Positions 47,428-59,523 are shown, counted from the stretch's first letter. The stretch is DNA of 64,000 bases from Aquila chrysaetos chrysaetos (GCF_900496995.4 NW_024470327.1:1-64000), one strand, 5' to 3'. Translations and numbers: made by a program. Notes: generated by a model not told the origin, from the letters alone.

Positions 47428-48329
47428 ACAGACGGGGTCTCTGTTATGGCTCGATAGCAGCTTTGTGCTGCTCTGCATTTTATTTCTGGCTTTGCTTTAT
47501 GTGGTGTATCTGGCGTGCACACAATGGAGGGGCTGGGGCTGGTATTGCCCTACACAGTACCCCTGTCCTGTGCGCTCCAGGACAAAGCTGGCACAGGGAG
47601 CAGAGGTGGGGGTGATGACCTGTTAACGAGCCCCTTTGGTGCCTCTGTGGCTCAGAATGGAGCAGGACAGTCCCACCAGGGAAGCTGGGCTCCCCCAGCC
47701 TGTTGGCGGGTCCCATGCCCAGCTCCCTGCCTGCTGACACCGTGGGCATCCAGGTCCCTGCGTGCCCCGATACGAAGTTCGTCCCAGGATTGGTGAATCC
47801 CTGGCTCTGCTGCCATTACGACCTGGACAATTGTGCTACCGATCCGTATTTATTGCTGTGCCATTAGTCGGACATGAATGGTCGCTCCCTGAAGCTGTCC
47901 GTCAGGAGTCTGTCATCGTAGCCCAAACCCATACCCTGGCGGGGCTGGCTCAGGCCCTTGCAGGAGGGCCGGCGCGATGGGCTTGGGGCGCGGGCGGGTG
48001 GCTTCAATTCCTCTGGGGGCTCGAGGTCGCTGGGCTGGTCCCGCAACAGCTGGCTGGCTGAGCTGGACAGCCATGGGCGCCAGGGTGGAGGCGGGCGGGC
48101 GGGCGGGCGGCTGTCCGGGCTGGTGGAGGTCCGTTCCCTGCTGCTCTGTGGCAGGCGGGCCGGTTTTCCAGGCACAGGTGATGGCTCTTGCTGTTGGGTC
48201 CAGCTCTCTAGGGTGCTGGGGCGGCTGCTCGGGCTGTCCGGGCCCGAGGAGCAGCTGCTGGTGTCGGGCGGGCTCGTGGGAGATTTCATGGAAAATGGGG
48301 GACATTTCTTTGAGCCTGATTATTTAGAG
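47428..48329. other. GC-rich, no gene recognised
   Basis: Contains a (GGGC)n-type run near 48095. A minus-strand Ser/Pro-rich frame (47864-48289) is low-complexity and unassigned. It might be part of an ERV interior but nothing decides it. Confidence 0.3.
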
Positions 48330-49154
48330 TTAGCATAAGTAGGCCGCAGTTAGCGTGAGTGGGCCGGAGTACGTGACAGCTGCAGTATGAATGGACTTTT
48401 GAACCACCAGAAAAACAACGGACATGAGGAACGTGCAAAGTGGAGCAATTAATAAACAAGATAACAGAACTGCAGAGGCAAGAAGGAGCTGCAAGAGCTT
48501 GAACGCGATTAAGAAAGCTGGCATTTCGGCTTAGAGCATTTAGCTGCAGGATGGGGACTTAGGAGTTAGTTTGTATCTTTGTTAAAAATCGGGGTTTCTT
48601 CTATTCTTATGTATTTTATTAGGCATAATGTTGCTTTTACCGTGTTTAATTAATTGTGTTCATAGATCTTTGCAAAAGGCAATACAGCATGTGTTAATTG
48701 CCAAAAAACAAAAAAGGGGAGTTGTAGGAACATATTTAGCTAACGGTCACAAGGGCATTCCAGACGCATTTAGAAGACCTTGAACAGAATATGATGATAA
48801 AGCCAATTAGAAGAACACAAGTGCGCATTCCACGATAAAGGGAACTTGGCACAAAGAACCTCAATTCGGCAGTTTATCTTGACCAATTAGACTGAGACAA
48901 GTTTCGCATCTTTTAGTTGGTATAACCAATTATGCCTTATGTTTATGCGCGTGTACAGTGTTGCTATAACCAATTATGCCTTATGTTTATGCGCGTGTAC
49001 AGTGACGGTATAACCAATCATATTCTATGCTTGTGCGCGTGTACAGTGACTTTGCAGAATATGTGATTATAAATATGTGTGTGTTTTAGCAATAAAGGGT
49101 CGTCTGTCGTCTGCTTTCAACTTCACAGGCGTCCGTTTATTTCTGCCTCCTGCA
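48330..49154 (+). mobile_element. 3' end of a plus-strand retrovirus with its LTR
   Basis: About 390 bases of interior end in an A/G-rich polypurine tract (48703-48722), followed by an LTR of about 430 bases from TGTAGGAACA (48723) to CTCCTGCA (49154). The U3 has three tandem copies of a roughly 45-base unit (TATAACCAATTATGCCTTAT) at about 48918-49050. Then a TATA-like box and AATAAA near 49091. It is broken: only the 3' part remains. Layout suggests a beta- or alpha-like ERV, which is inferred. Confidence 0.75.
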
Positions 49155-49790
49155 CGGGCTCACGAAGCTCCGGATCGGCGCCTGCGGAGAGAGGAGGCTG
49201 CTGAGGCCCCACCGCGGCCATGGGGCTGGGCGGGTGTGAGGGCGTGGGGCAGCACACCCGTGGGGTGCGGGCACCCAGCTGCACGTGGGAGCGGTGGGCA
49301 TGGAGAGCTCCGTGCAGAAAACGGGGCACCCCGCACCCCTCGCCTGGGGCTCTGCTCGCCTGCCCATGGCTCGACTCCTCTCGGCCCTGACCATCCTGAC
49401 CTGCCTGCTCTGCACGTGCCGGGAAGGAGACCAGCCCGCGACAGACCGAGGGGACCAAAGCTGGGCACAGCACTGCAGGGCCAGGAGAGCCTCCTGTTCG
49501 CCTTTCTCAGCGTGCCTGGCAGAGACCAGCACTCGGCTCCCCTGCCTGTCCCTGACCAGACAAGGGCACAGCCTCGGCTCTCTGCTCAGTGAGGTGCCCT
49601 CCATCCTCCTTTCACAATACGTATCCAAAGAGATACGTACCCCTGCACAGAAAAAAACCCTGCCTGTGCTGAGAACACTGTGCTGCACGCTGGCAGTGCT
49701 CAGGTGCAGATGGGACAGACTGACTCTCTTCCTCCAAAGCAAGGCCGAGAGCTGGGAAGGTTCCTCACCGCGGTCTGAGCTGCTGGGACA
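49155..49790. other. No gene recognised
   Basis: GC-rich DNA with overlapping frames on both strands up to 270 codons. None has a motif or splice support. Confidence 0.35.
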
Positions 49791-52700
49791 CCCTGGCCAA
49801 GGTGAACCTCTGGGATTTACGGCATCACCTAACAGGGTGATTTCTGCTGGTAGGTTCACTGGCAGGCAGATGTCACGATTGCAATTGTCACTTTTTATGG
49901 CCATGTCTGCCTCCGTCTGTTGCTGGGTCTGCTCTTGTCGAGGCAGGGTCACTTTTAACTAACACTTGCCACAGGAGGAAGGGGTTTCAGAGAAGAGTGC
50001 CCATGAATTGAGAGGCCAGTTAAAACATCTTACAGCAGAAATGTCAGTAGAGTTTGGCCGGTAACTGGCTCGGCGCTCCAGAATACCCTACCTCTAAATG
50101 TTTCATGGCTAACAGCAGCCATCTAATACAGAAGTTTGGCAAAAAAAACTCCCAACAACTCACCGTTGTCTCTTCCTCCACAGACGGATCACACAACACA
50201 GTATCATCCCAAACAGCACGGAGCCCAAGACCGCCACGGCGCCTTCTATGCAGTAGTACCGGAAATCTTGAGGAGCCATAGCATTTGTGTTTCTCTTGCC
50301 ATCCACACCTGGAGGAACAATTCTGTGCAGGTTAGTGTGTCCTGCACACTACTGGTAATCTCACAGGAGGTCTGACATTGCCAGGAAATGTTCTTTCTCA
50401 CTTTGTTAGCATCTCTGCACCAGCAAACATGCTGGGGCTGCAACGTCTCCTTGGTTTCAGTAGAAGCAAAGGAAACTCGCAAAGCCGTTGCAAATCAATG
50501 CACTCTGGAGCCTCCCTTTCTCCTCAGAGCTTTGCTTACACTCTGGTACAGCTGTAATCCAGTTTTCCCAGTGTCACGGGTTTGCTCCCCCTTCTCGGCC
50601 ACCCTTCACATTTGCACACAATTTCTTTTGCGCTCACCCACCTTCGCTCTCCAAGGCTTGCTAGTGGTGCTGCCTGGAGGCTCTCTCTGACCCTTTGGGA
50701 CAAGTTGTCCCACTGAACAGAACTCATGAGGCCAGATGGAGAGCGTGTGGGGGAGCGCAGCTGTTTGACCAATCGTTCCTTTGAGCAACACAGACAAAAA
50801 CCGTCCCTGCATCAGGGAGTGCCACCCCCAGCTCTCTCCCCAGCCCAGCACCCACACCCCGAGGGGATGGAGTCAGGCCCTCTCGGGAGACACCTGAACC
50901 TTGCTCTCCTGCTTTGCCTTTTCTCCAGCATGGGCACTGCTTGCATGCCCCCAGGTTTCAGGACTTGTCTCCCCCTTATGGCCCCCTGCAAGACTGCTAA
51001 TTACCTGCACTCTTTAGAAAAAAATCATATCTCCTGGCGTGGTGGGCTTCTCCAGGGCTGGACAGCACTGCCACTGCCAAGAATCAGAGAAAGGTAAAGC
51101 CTCAGCATGGCTCAGGCACAGAAGATGCAGGAGGGTGGCACAGCTTCCCTCTAAGCCCATGCCCAATCCGTCAGTGAATCCCTTTGGACCTCAGCTCACA
51201 GGAGGGATCCCCCTCTGTTGTGCTTAGGGGGACTCAGGGCAAGCTCTGGGATGCGGGTATTGCAGGAGGCACGTTTGATTAAGAGTCGCATTTCCCATCG
51301 CCTGCTGAGGGTGGTTCAGATGGCCTCACTCCCAAAACGGCAAAGTTCTGAAATTCCTGTGAACAGGGTGCGGTGGGAGGTGAGCATCTCACTGCATCCA
51401 CAGAGGGTTACGGGTGAGCGTCTCTCTGGCACACCGATGGCAGTAACCTCCACACCCCAGAGATGACAGTCATCCTCAGAAAGCCCTTCCTGGCTTCTTT
51501 CAGAACACTCACTCTGTACTAATAAATAGTTTGGCTGCTGACAAGACGTGCAGTAGCGGGCACCAGGGGAAGAGGCTGCAGACGCACAGTGATTTTGATT
51601 CAAGACACTGGATGACTGAAGGACAGCAATTACCTGGCACGCCCGCTGATTGAATTGCCCCTGGTTTTTCGTCAGAGACTGGCACTGTGTGACTATCTCC
51701 TTCCTGAAACGCCTCCTTCTCCACAGTCTCACGGTCCATCTCTTTAGAAAGAAAGTGGCTCGGTTTAATTAGAAGTAACCGTTCCTCATCAGGAACGTGG
51801 TATCTTCAGGAGGCAATACTGCTCAAAATACATTAATAACGCTTAGAAACAAAGCCTGGGCATTTCGGGGTGCACCTAGTCACTAGTCCAAACAACGTTT
51901 GCTCCAGCGTGGGCACTGCTTGCATGCCCCCAGGTTTCAGGACTTGTCTTCCCCTTATGGCCCCCTGCAAGACTGCTAATTACCTGCACTCTTTGGAAAA
52001 AAATCATATCTCCTGGCGTGGTGGGCTTCTCCAGGGCTGGACAGCACTGCCACTGCCAAGAATCAGAGAAAGGTAAAGCCTCAGCATGGCTCAGGCACAG
52101 AAGAAGCAGGAGGGTGGCACAGCTTCCCTCTAAGCCCATGCCCAATCCGTAAGCCCATGCCCAATCCGTCAGTGAATCCCTTTGGACCTCAGCTCACAGG
52201 AGGGATCCCCCTCTGTTGTGCTTAGGGGGACTCAGGGCAAGCTCTGGGATGCGGGTATTGCAGGAGGCACGTTTGATTAAGAGTCGCATTTCCCATCGCC
52301 TGCTGAGGGTGGTTCAGATGGCCTCACTCCCAAAACGGCAAAGTTCTGAAATTCCTGTGAACAGGGTGCGGTGGGAGGTGAGCATCTCACTGCATCCACA
52401 GAGGGTTACGGGTGAGCGTCTCTCTGGCACACCGATGGCAGTAACCTCCACACCCCAGAGATGACAGTCATCCTCAGAAAGCCCTTCCTGGCTTCTTTCA
52501 GAACACTCACTCTGTACTAATAAATAGTTTGGCTGCTGACAAGACGTGCAGTAGCGGGCACCAGGGGAAGAGGCTGCAGACGCACAGTGATTTTGATTCA
52601 AGACACTGGATGACTGAAGGACAGCAATTACCTGGCACGCCCGCTGATTGAATTGCCCCTGGTTTTTCGTCAGAGACTGGCACTGTGTGACTATCTCCTT

Positions 52701-55700
52701 CCTGAAACGCCTCCTTCTCCACAGTCTCACGGTCCATCTCTTTAGAAAGAAAGTGGCTCGGTTTAATTAGAAGTAACCGTTCCTCATCAGGAACGTGGTA
52801 TCTTCAGGAGGCAATACTGCTCAAAATACATTAATAACGCTTACAAACAAAGCCTGGGCATTTCAGGGTGCACCTCGTCACTAGTCCAAAAAACGTGTCA
52901 TTCATGGAGAAAAATTTAAGCGCTAGACACTTTCCAGTTTACCAATAGACAGCAAATCCTGACCTGCTGAGAGTGCAGGGGATTGCATGTGATCTTGTTC
53001 ACATTCCACTCAGTGCATTTTTGGCAAACTGCAAGATGATGGTAAATTACTTCCTTCAGAGAAGACAGGAAGATGCTGTTAGCAGTTCAGCTGGGGAAAG
53101 AGTCCTTCTGAGAAGCACTTCCCATCATACCAACTCTACCACATGGTAAGGGTAACAGACACGCATGGGGGACTGAACCGCAAGCTCTTGCAACCATATT
53201 CTGGGCACTTTCACAAGTGGCAGTGAAGGGCCCACAGTCCCCCAAAACAAGAGAAAAACCACAACCAAGTTATCTAAAACACAACTAGAAACAGACAGCC
53301 AAACCACCCGACACTGAATTCACAGCCCTTCATTTTAGCTGCCTTCAAGTTAGGTGTCTGGCCTTCAGCTGGGTGTCCAGCTTTCACCCGTCCCTGACCC
53401 CGAGGTGTCACCGAGAGTCCTCAGACATCGAGGAGAACAATGGGGTTAGACCAGGCTGTGAAGCCGGGGTGCTCCCATCCTGGCCAGGGGATGCCTGCAG
53501 CCCAGGCAAAGTCTGCCGGTCTCAGTGACCCCAAGCTCCCAGCGCATCCTGTCCACCGGCCAAGGGCACTCTCCCCGCCAGCGACTGGCAGGGTGCTGGC
53601 CCTCTCATGGCTTATCAGGAATCAGCTCCTCAGCCAAGTCCCTCACACACTCGAGGTGTGAGCACCGCCAGCTCCTGCCAGCTGGATACCAACGTCTGCC
53701 CAGAACAGCTCTGGCCAGTAATGCTGTAACTGGGGCAGCAGCTGTCCCTGGGGCTCAGCTGAACCACAACTGGCAGCAGAGACTCTGCACCATCTTTACA
53801 GCTCACCAGCACCTGCAAGGCGTGAAATCTGAGTGTCAGAGCAGTAAGGCTCTGATCGATCCCTTCCTGCTGCGTAGGCTACGGCTTGTCCATACATGCA
53901 TCTGAAACCTCAGCTTCCCCAGTCTTCTGGTTATACCCACCACGTGCTGCTTCCTCCTGGAATTCCTCCAGGATTTCCTTTAGGACTTCTGGTGACTGCT
54001 GGGAAGATTTCCCTATTTCAGCTTTAGCTTTATACTTTGCTCTTTGAGGACCTTAACAGAAAGTATGAAGTTAAATTTCTCAAGAACAACATACTGAAAA
54101 CGAGGGCTTAGTCTGTGAAGTCAGTCAGGACTGACTACTCACCCCTGGGATGCCAGGTGAGCTCCAGCGCAGGACCCAGCCGAGAAGCTGGAAAAGCCCT
54201 CCCTGTACCCACGTCTGCAACCAAACACCCACGAGAAGTTCCCGTCATACATTGTGATACACACTGGCACACTGAGTAGCAGAACATATAAGGGGATCAC
54301 AGAACAACACGGCACACACGATGCAGGCCTATATTCTCACACCTGCAAGAGACATCTTGCTCACATTTGGGCTTTGAGCTGGCAGCTCTCAAAGGAACTA
54401 AAAAGCCATGACGTACCCGTGCGATCTCCCTGCACGTCAGCCCTGGAACCTGGCTGGGAAGCTGGATATCCATTGCGTCCAGCCACGCCTGTAAACAAAC
54501 AGAACAGACAAGCTCCCATGAAATATTTCAATAGACTTCTTCAGATGTGAACGGCAACAAATGCAGTTCAAACACAGGATTGCTCCATGGCACTCGTCTC
54601 TCCCTGCCACTCAGGAGCACTGTGCAGACCGTTACCGGGTGCCTGGACCATGCCAGTTTAAAACAAACCATGCACAGCGCTGCCGGCAGAAAGGACTCCC
54701 TGGAGCTCACACCAGCTCTAAACTCAACCCCAACAAGCCCGCTGGCTTTGCAGCAGGCACTGGAAGCAGCGCAGGGTCGGAGAGGCTGGGAAAGAATGTT
54801 TGGCAAGGCAGAGCGCCCCAGGCCACGTCACTGCGCCTGACCCATTCCCTCTCTGCTCTTCTGCATGTCTAAGCATCGGCCAAGAAAATATTAAATTTCA
54901 TATGAACGAATATTAAAACCTAAATGCCCGCTCCTTCAAGTGACATACCTGTGGGGTTGCCTTGAGGCTCCCGGACAAGATCCGGCTGAGCAGTCGGGTG
55001 GCCACTGGCTACAGGCACGGCTGTAATCAAGCACGTTTCCATCAGAGGCTGTGACCTACTTCTTTCTCAGTGACCTGCAGTCACTGGAGGGGGGTCAGGT
55101 AATGACGTGGGACCCAGACATGGGTGGAGATTTCCAAAGCTGCAGAGGGCCTGGGGGACCTGGGTTCACCCGAGGAGAGCACTGCGGGGCAGGAGCAGGA
55201 ATGCTCCTGTTTTCCTGAGCAGACACCTCCCAAGGACGGACGTCCCCGAGGCTGAAAGCCAGGATCCAGCCGGGGAGCGGCAGAGCCACGGCCCTGGGCA
55301 CAGCTGTGACCAGCCCGGGGAAGAAGTGCCCCTGCAGGCTATCGCCTGGCCCCTGCGGTGCTGCTCTGGCCCCGACATGCAGGCCAGGGGAAGGCTGCCC
55401 TGGGGCAGGGCAGCACAGGGCTGGCTCTAGGGATGGTTCCTCACCCCGCGGTGCCGCTCTCGGCCCCATCGTTCACCTGGAAAATGCCTCCGCAGCGGCT
55501 GCAGCCCCCTGCACCTCCCCGCGGGACATCTGCCTCCCGCTGCCCGTGGAGCTGGCCACGGCTCACCCGGCCCAGCCCGGCCCCGCTGCTCTCACAGCCC
55601 TGCCACACCACGACCCCAGCCCCGCTGTCACCCCGAGGTGTGGTGGGTGCTGCGCCACGCTGCCAGGGCTGGGTGCTGGCCCTCGCCTGCCCGCCTACCT

Positions 55701-55786
55701 AATCCCCGCGCTTGCCACGGAGCAGCCCCGACATCCCAGGCTTGCAGGGACACCACAAAGAGTATAAGGAGGCAGGCGGGGGTCAT
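49791..55786 (-). CDS. Unassigned type I membrane protein gene
   Basis: On the minus strand, exons that fit by splice sites and phase describe a single-pass membrane protein. They are a signal peptide (55699-55786), short Pro/Gly/Ser-rich or charged stalk exons (54949-55008, 54417-54488, 54143-54214, 53912-54051), a 36-residue exon present twice (52632-52739, 51634-51741) and a membrane exon (50164-50308). Nearly all internal exons are phase 1-1 and can be joined or skipped without losing frame. A cytoplasmic exon may lie about 49830-49950 but its acceptor is unclear. I do not recognise the protein, and exons with a folded ectodomain have not been found. The 54051 exon does not join cleanly to the next one, so the model is partial. 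Confidence 0.5.
50164..50308 (-). CDS. Membrane gene, transmembrane exon
   Basis: Acceptor GTTCCTCCAG, donor CG|GTGAGT. It codes VDGKRNTNAMAPQDFRYY, then CIEGAVAVLGSVLFGMILCC as a membrane span, then VIRLWRKRQR as a basic stop-transfer. It enters in phase 1, directly compatible with the 51634-51741 exon (P-G-VDGK), and leaves in phase 2. Confidence 0.7.
50920..51898. repeat. Tandem duplication, copy A (979 bp)
   Basis: Matches 51899-52896 with about 99% identity by eye. Carries one copy of the MDRETVEKEAF exon on the minus strand. Confidence 0.92.
51634..51741 (-). CDS. Membrane gene, stalk exon MDRETV copy 2
   Basis: Acceptor CTTTCTTTCTAAAG, donor G|GTAATT, 108 bases, phase 1-1. It codes MDRETVEKEAFQEGDSHTVP to GAIQSAGVP. 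It is hydrophilic, with no cysteine. Confidence 0.6.
51899..52896. repeat. Tandem duplication, copy B (998 bp)
   Basis: Second copy of 50920-51898. It is 19 bases longer because CCCATGCCCAATCCGTAAG is doubled near 52137-52160. Confidence 0.92.
52632..52739 (-). CDS. Membrane gene, stalk exon MDRETV copy 1
   Basis: Same exon as 51634-51741 with the same splice sites, 998 bases upstream in plus coordinates. Both copies look usable and, being phase 1-1, would add 36 residues each. Confidence 0.6.
52897..53911. other. No gene recognised with confidence
   Basis: A minus-strand frame at 53630-53818 (QVLVSCKDGAESLLPVVV with several Cys) follows a good acceptor (ACGCCTTGCAG) and might be an exon of the membrane gene. 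No donor in frame was found. Confidence 0.3.
53912..54051 (-). CDS. Membrane gene, charged exon
   Basis: Acceptor CTGTTAAG. The frame reads PQRAKYKAKAEIGKSSQQSP, then EVLKEILEEFQEEAARGGYN to GEAE before GTTTCA. The frame runs on to TAG at 53881-53879, so this could also be a terminal exon. It is hydrophilic and helical in character. Confidence 0.45.
54143..54214 (-). CDS. Membrane gene, stalk exon (VGTGRAFPAS)
   Basis: Acceptor TTGCAG, donor G|GTGAGT, 72 bases, phase 1-1. It codes VGTGRAFPASRLGPALELTW to HPR. Confidence 0.5.
54417..54488 (-). CDS. Membrane gene, stalk exon (VAGRNGYPAS)
   Basis: Acceptor TTTACAG, donor G|GTACGT, 72 bases, phase 1-1. It codes GVAGRNGYPASQPGSRADVQ to GDRT. Same length and a related G-x-G-R...YPAS/FPAS pattern to the 54143 exon, so the two may be old duplicates. 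Confidence 0.5.
54949..55008 (-). CDS. Membrane gene, stalk exon (SGHPTAQPD)
   Basis: Acceptor GCCTGTAG, donor G|GTATGT, 60 bases, phase 1-1. It codes SGHPTAQPDLVREPQGNPT, a Pro/Thr-rich spacer. Confidence 0.5.
55699..55786 (-). CDS. Membrane gene exon 1, signal peptide
   Basis: ATG at 55786 opens MTPACLLILFVVSLQAWDVG, a clear signal peptide, and the exon ends G|GTAGGC in phase 1. An in-frame ATG lies 21 bases upstream (55807), but the shorter start puts the hydrophobic core at the usual distance. Confidence 0.65.
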
Positions 55787-55808
55787 GGCCCCCCACGCCT
55801 GCACCATG

Positions 55809-55873
55809 CCGCCGCTGCTGCTGCTGCCGCTGCTGCTGCTGCCGCCGCCGCTGCTGCTGGCACTGCTGCAGCG
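55809..55873. repeat. Triplet repeat (GCC/GCT)
   Basis: Interrupted runs of CCG and CTG, about 20 triplets, just 5' of the signal-peptide exon on the minus strand, so probably in its 5' UTR or promoter. On plus it makes a spurious Leu/Pro-rich frame. Confidence 0.85.
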
Positions 55874-58800
55874 GTGCCCGTGGCACAGCACTGCACATCA
55901 CGGCGTGGCACAGCGGGGCTCTATGACCTCACAGTCCGGCCTTCCCACCGCGGCCACGGCCCTGGGGCACTGCCCCTCCCCACCATGCGTTGAGTTTTTG
56001 GATTTAGATGAAATTAAGACCACTTCAGCATCCTAGCTGTCTGCACATCAGCACGCTCCCTGCCATCCTCAGGCACTTTTGGCTACAGCTGCTTCTGTGC
56101 TTGCTGTTCGGCCACTGCTCTTCTGTGGATTTCTCTCTGCCTCGGAGTCTGAGGACAATTTTGTGGGATCCTCTGGGCTGAGGGGAGGGGAAAAAAAGAA
56201 ATCCATATTATTTCCTACATGTAAATGCTACTGAGGCTACGGGCTGGCCAGACTTGTATGGAGAGCTTTACACTAGATTTAGCGGGGGAGGAGGAGGAGG
56301 AAGAGGAAGAACAGGAGGAGGACTAAAAGATCTTTCCTCTCCCACAGTGTTGCCTATCTGGGGACTGACACAGCATCACTTGCCATCTAGTCAGTGAGAA
56401 GAAGCCCAACTGCTGTAAGCAGCTGCAGGTTGGTACCCACCAGCATTGGTAAAGACGTGATGCAGATAATAGTTCAGCAGCTGCTGAAAGACTGTGAATT
56501 GATCTTCACAATCTTTTGGTAAAAAACAAGCAAAATAAGCTTAGCAAGTCAGGAGGTAAACTCAAGCATTAATTTCACGTACGAGCAAGGAATTGGTAAC
56601 TACGGGGAAATGATGTTCAAGGGTACAGATAAGACGGTGGAAAACACAGCTTCGAGAAGTCATTCATCTTACTGTCTTCGCTAACAACTCTAGAGTCCAG
56701 CATTATGGGGTCCATCTCTGCAACAGGGGCTATTTCCAGTTTGAAACTGCTCTTCAATAGCAAACGGGAGGCTATAACTTGTCTCCCACAGGTGGAACTG
56801 CACCATCAGGAATCCTGCTGTACAACTGCCAGATAGAGTGACTTCAAAAGCTGGAGGTGGGAATCCAATTCCATTTAAAAAAAAATAATAAATCTTATCA
56901 CTACTGCAAGTCTTGATGTCCTCTGTTCATACCTGGAACATTTTATGTACCTACATCTCTTAACCACACCCGAGAACACGCTGAGGTAGGAAGGGTTGCA
57001 GATGTAGCTCATCGAGTCTAAACCACAGCTGCCCTTAAGGATGTATGGCCTCACCTGAGCTTTCATTGTGCAAAACAATCCCTAGTGTCACACTGATGCA
57101 GCCTGCTTTATTTCTGAGTGCAACAAGCCCTCAAATCCCAGATTTGTGGTTTCATAAGCACAATTCTGCTGGATCAGTCAGTTCAAGAGAAAACAGACTG
57201 CCTAGCAAGTATCAAAAGTTCCCAGGAAAGGATTAATCTGAGAACTTGAGGAGCCGCCTGACCTGGAAGGGGGAAGTCCCTGAATCGGACGGGACAAAGA
57301 CAGGCAACAGGACGTTCTCTAGTCTCACGAGGCCGAGCTGTGTGCTGAAGAAAGGGCACTGTGACATGAGCTTCTGGGGGAGTCCTTGGTACTACGGGAA
57401 TGGCCCCCCCAGATCTCAGTTCAGGGATTTACTCAGTTTCAACCCCACCACACCTCATATCGGCAACGGCAAGACAGTGGATCTCAAGTAAAGGCAATGG
57501 GCTCTCACCCCGATCCAGATCCACAGTGGTCTGTCTTCTACGTAGCCTGTCAGGCCCATCCCTGTGAGCTTGGACTTCTCTGGCCCAAGGCTCAGCCTGT
57601 AGCTCTTCCTCGAGAAAGCAGTCCCAGCACCTCTCGTCATCATTCTTCACAGGCGCCAGTTCCACAGTGGACATAAGGCAGACTGACGCCTAGAACAAAA
57701 CTTGCTGGGGAGGATGCTGCCTTCAGACTTCTCCTTTTCTTGGAGGCTGATGTACCTGGACTGAACAACAGGGATAAGCCAAAAAGTAGTCAGTGTCCTT
57801 GCACTAACGAAATCACACAAGAGCCCAAAGCCAGATGCCTGCCCTGCTCTCAGTCCCACCTGTTCAACAGCTCAAAATCTTCCCAAAGCAGACAAATCAG
57901 CCTACCAGGTAAGGCATGAAGCCACACACCAGCCAACAACATTGACCCCACGCCAACCAAAGGCACAGGCAGAACCAAGCAAGAAACTCACAGGCAACCT
58001 TTGCACCGAGTTTGAGCTAGAAGCACGGAGCTAGCAGAGGGCTACAGCAACCACCACTGCCAAACACGGCCGAAACTGTCAATGACATTGCATTTTTACA
58101 TGTGTCCTATTGAGACGCTTCTGCCTGTCGCTCCTACATTGCATTCTTTAGTACAGGAATATGCGCCTGGTTAATCTTCTGCTTAACAGGTTGCTAGATT
58201 ATTCAGCTATCCAAAATAGAGGGAGTGAGAGAGTGTCCTGGGTTCAGCTGCGACAGAGTTAATTTTCACAGGACAGAGAGAAAGAGAGAAATGCAGATGA
58301 ACTAAACTACAGAATAATATCACTGACTATAAAGCAAAAGACCCAGAGACCAGCTGTTGGTTTTACAGCAGCAAAAGCAGATGCAGGAAGAAGTACACGG
58401 AAGTGTTTGCAGGTGAAAACCTAGCACGGGACTAAAGATTCATGACCTTACCCAGTATCGCTACAAGGCAAAGGATGCTATCAGAGCTACTCTGACGTGT
58501 GCCAAAACATTTAATAAATTCAAGCTGCTGTCTCCATCCAGCTTAAAAAACGTGAACTTACATCCCTCTCCTGTTCCTGAATATCCAGAGAGCGAACTAT
58601 CACTAGAAGCCTCGTTCACCAGACATTTTCTGACAAACTGCTTTGCGACAAAAAGCAACAAGACGGTCCAACAGGAGCACAGGCTGTGCGAATTCAATGC
58701 TTGCCAGCAATCTCCTGCAGAGCAGAAACTAAGGTGATCCCAAGGAAAGTTAGAGACCTTGCCAAGTGATGCAAGTGCCGCAGCAACTCCACTGGCAGAA

Positions 58801-59481
58801 AACCTCTTGAGCTTCAGCTGGACTTGGGAAGGGATTTCCTAAAGCCTCTTTCCTCCATGGCTACCCCTGCAAGCAGTGGTGGAGCAGCGCTGCCTGGCTT
58901 CCCTCCTGCAGCACTGACGAGCAAAACAGCAGGCACAATTCAAAAATCAGCCTCGATCAATGGCCCTGAGTGATCTGCATCACAGATTCAAAAGAAGGAA
59001 TAAGGCAATTCAACTATGAACAGAAACACATCATTGACTACCAAGGCAGAGCAGACAGCACGGTTTGTACTATCCTGAAGTATTCTAAACATGAGAGACA
59101 CGACTTCACCTCAAACCGGGTAAGTTAAGAACACCTGAGGGTAGCACCCCAGCTCTTCTCAAGGGTGGCCAGCCAGGGACCCGAGCTGCTGAAACAACCA
59201 TCCAGAGAGTGCAGCATGACCACACTGGTGTGCAGCACCTTACGACATGCACTGCTGGCACTGCTGCAGGGACAGGGTTTGCTTCCACTGGAGCAGATGC
59301 TGCTTTCAACAGCTTTCAACCCAGCGGCACCCCACAAACCCGAAATAACCCTCAGGCCTGGTAGCATTGCCCAAATCCCAGAACAAACCCTAAATCCAGG
59401 TGCACACTGCCCATTTCTCTCTATTCCCACCTGCCCACAGCCACCTGTTGTTTCCAATCTTGTAAACATTTTGGAAAAGCA

Positions 59482-59523
<42 letters not shown>

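Noticed and set aside
47864-48289. Ser/Pro-rich minus-strand frame as a possible gene
   Set aside because: Low complexity, no splice or promoter context. Could be ERV debris, not enough to call.
49137-49962. 270-codon minus and 225-codon plus frames
   Set aside because: They overlap each other in GC-rich DNA. Only the short minus part near 49830-49950 might be an exon, and its acceptor is poor.
55805-55993. Plus-strand Leu/Pro-rich frame resembling a signal peptide
   Set aside because: Produced by the CTG/CCG triplet run. The minus-strand signal peptide has a proper donor and phase.
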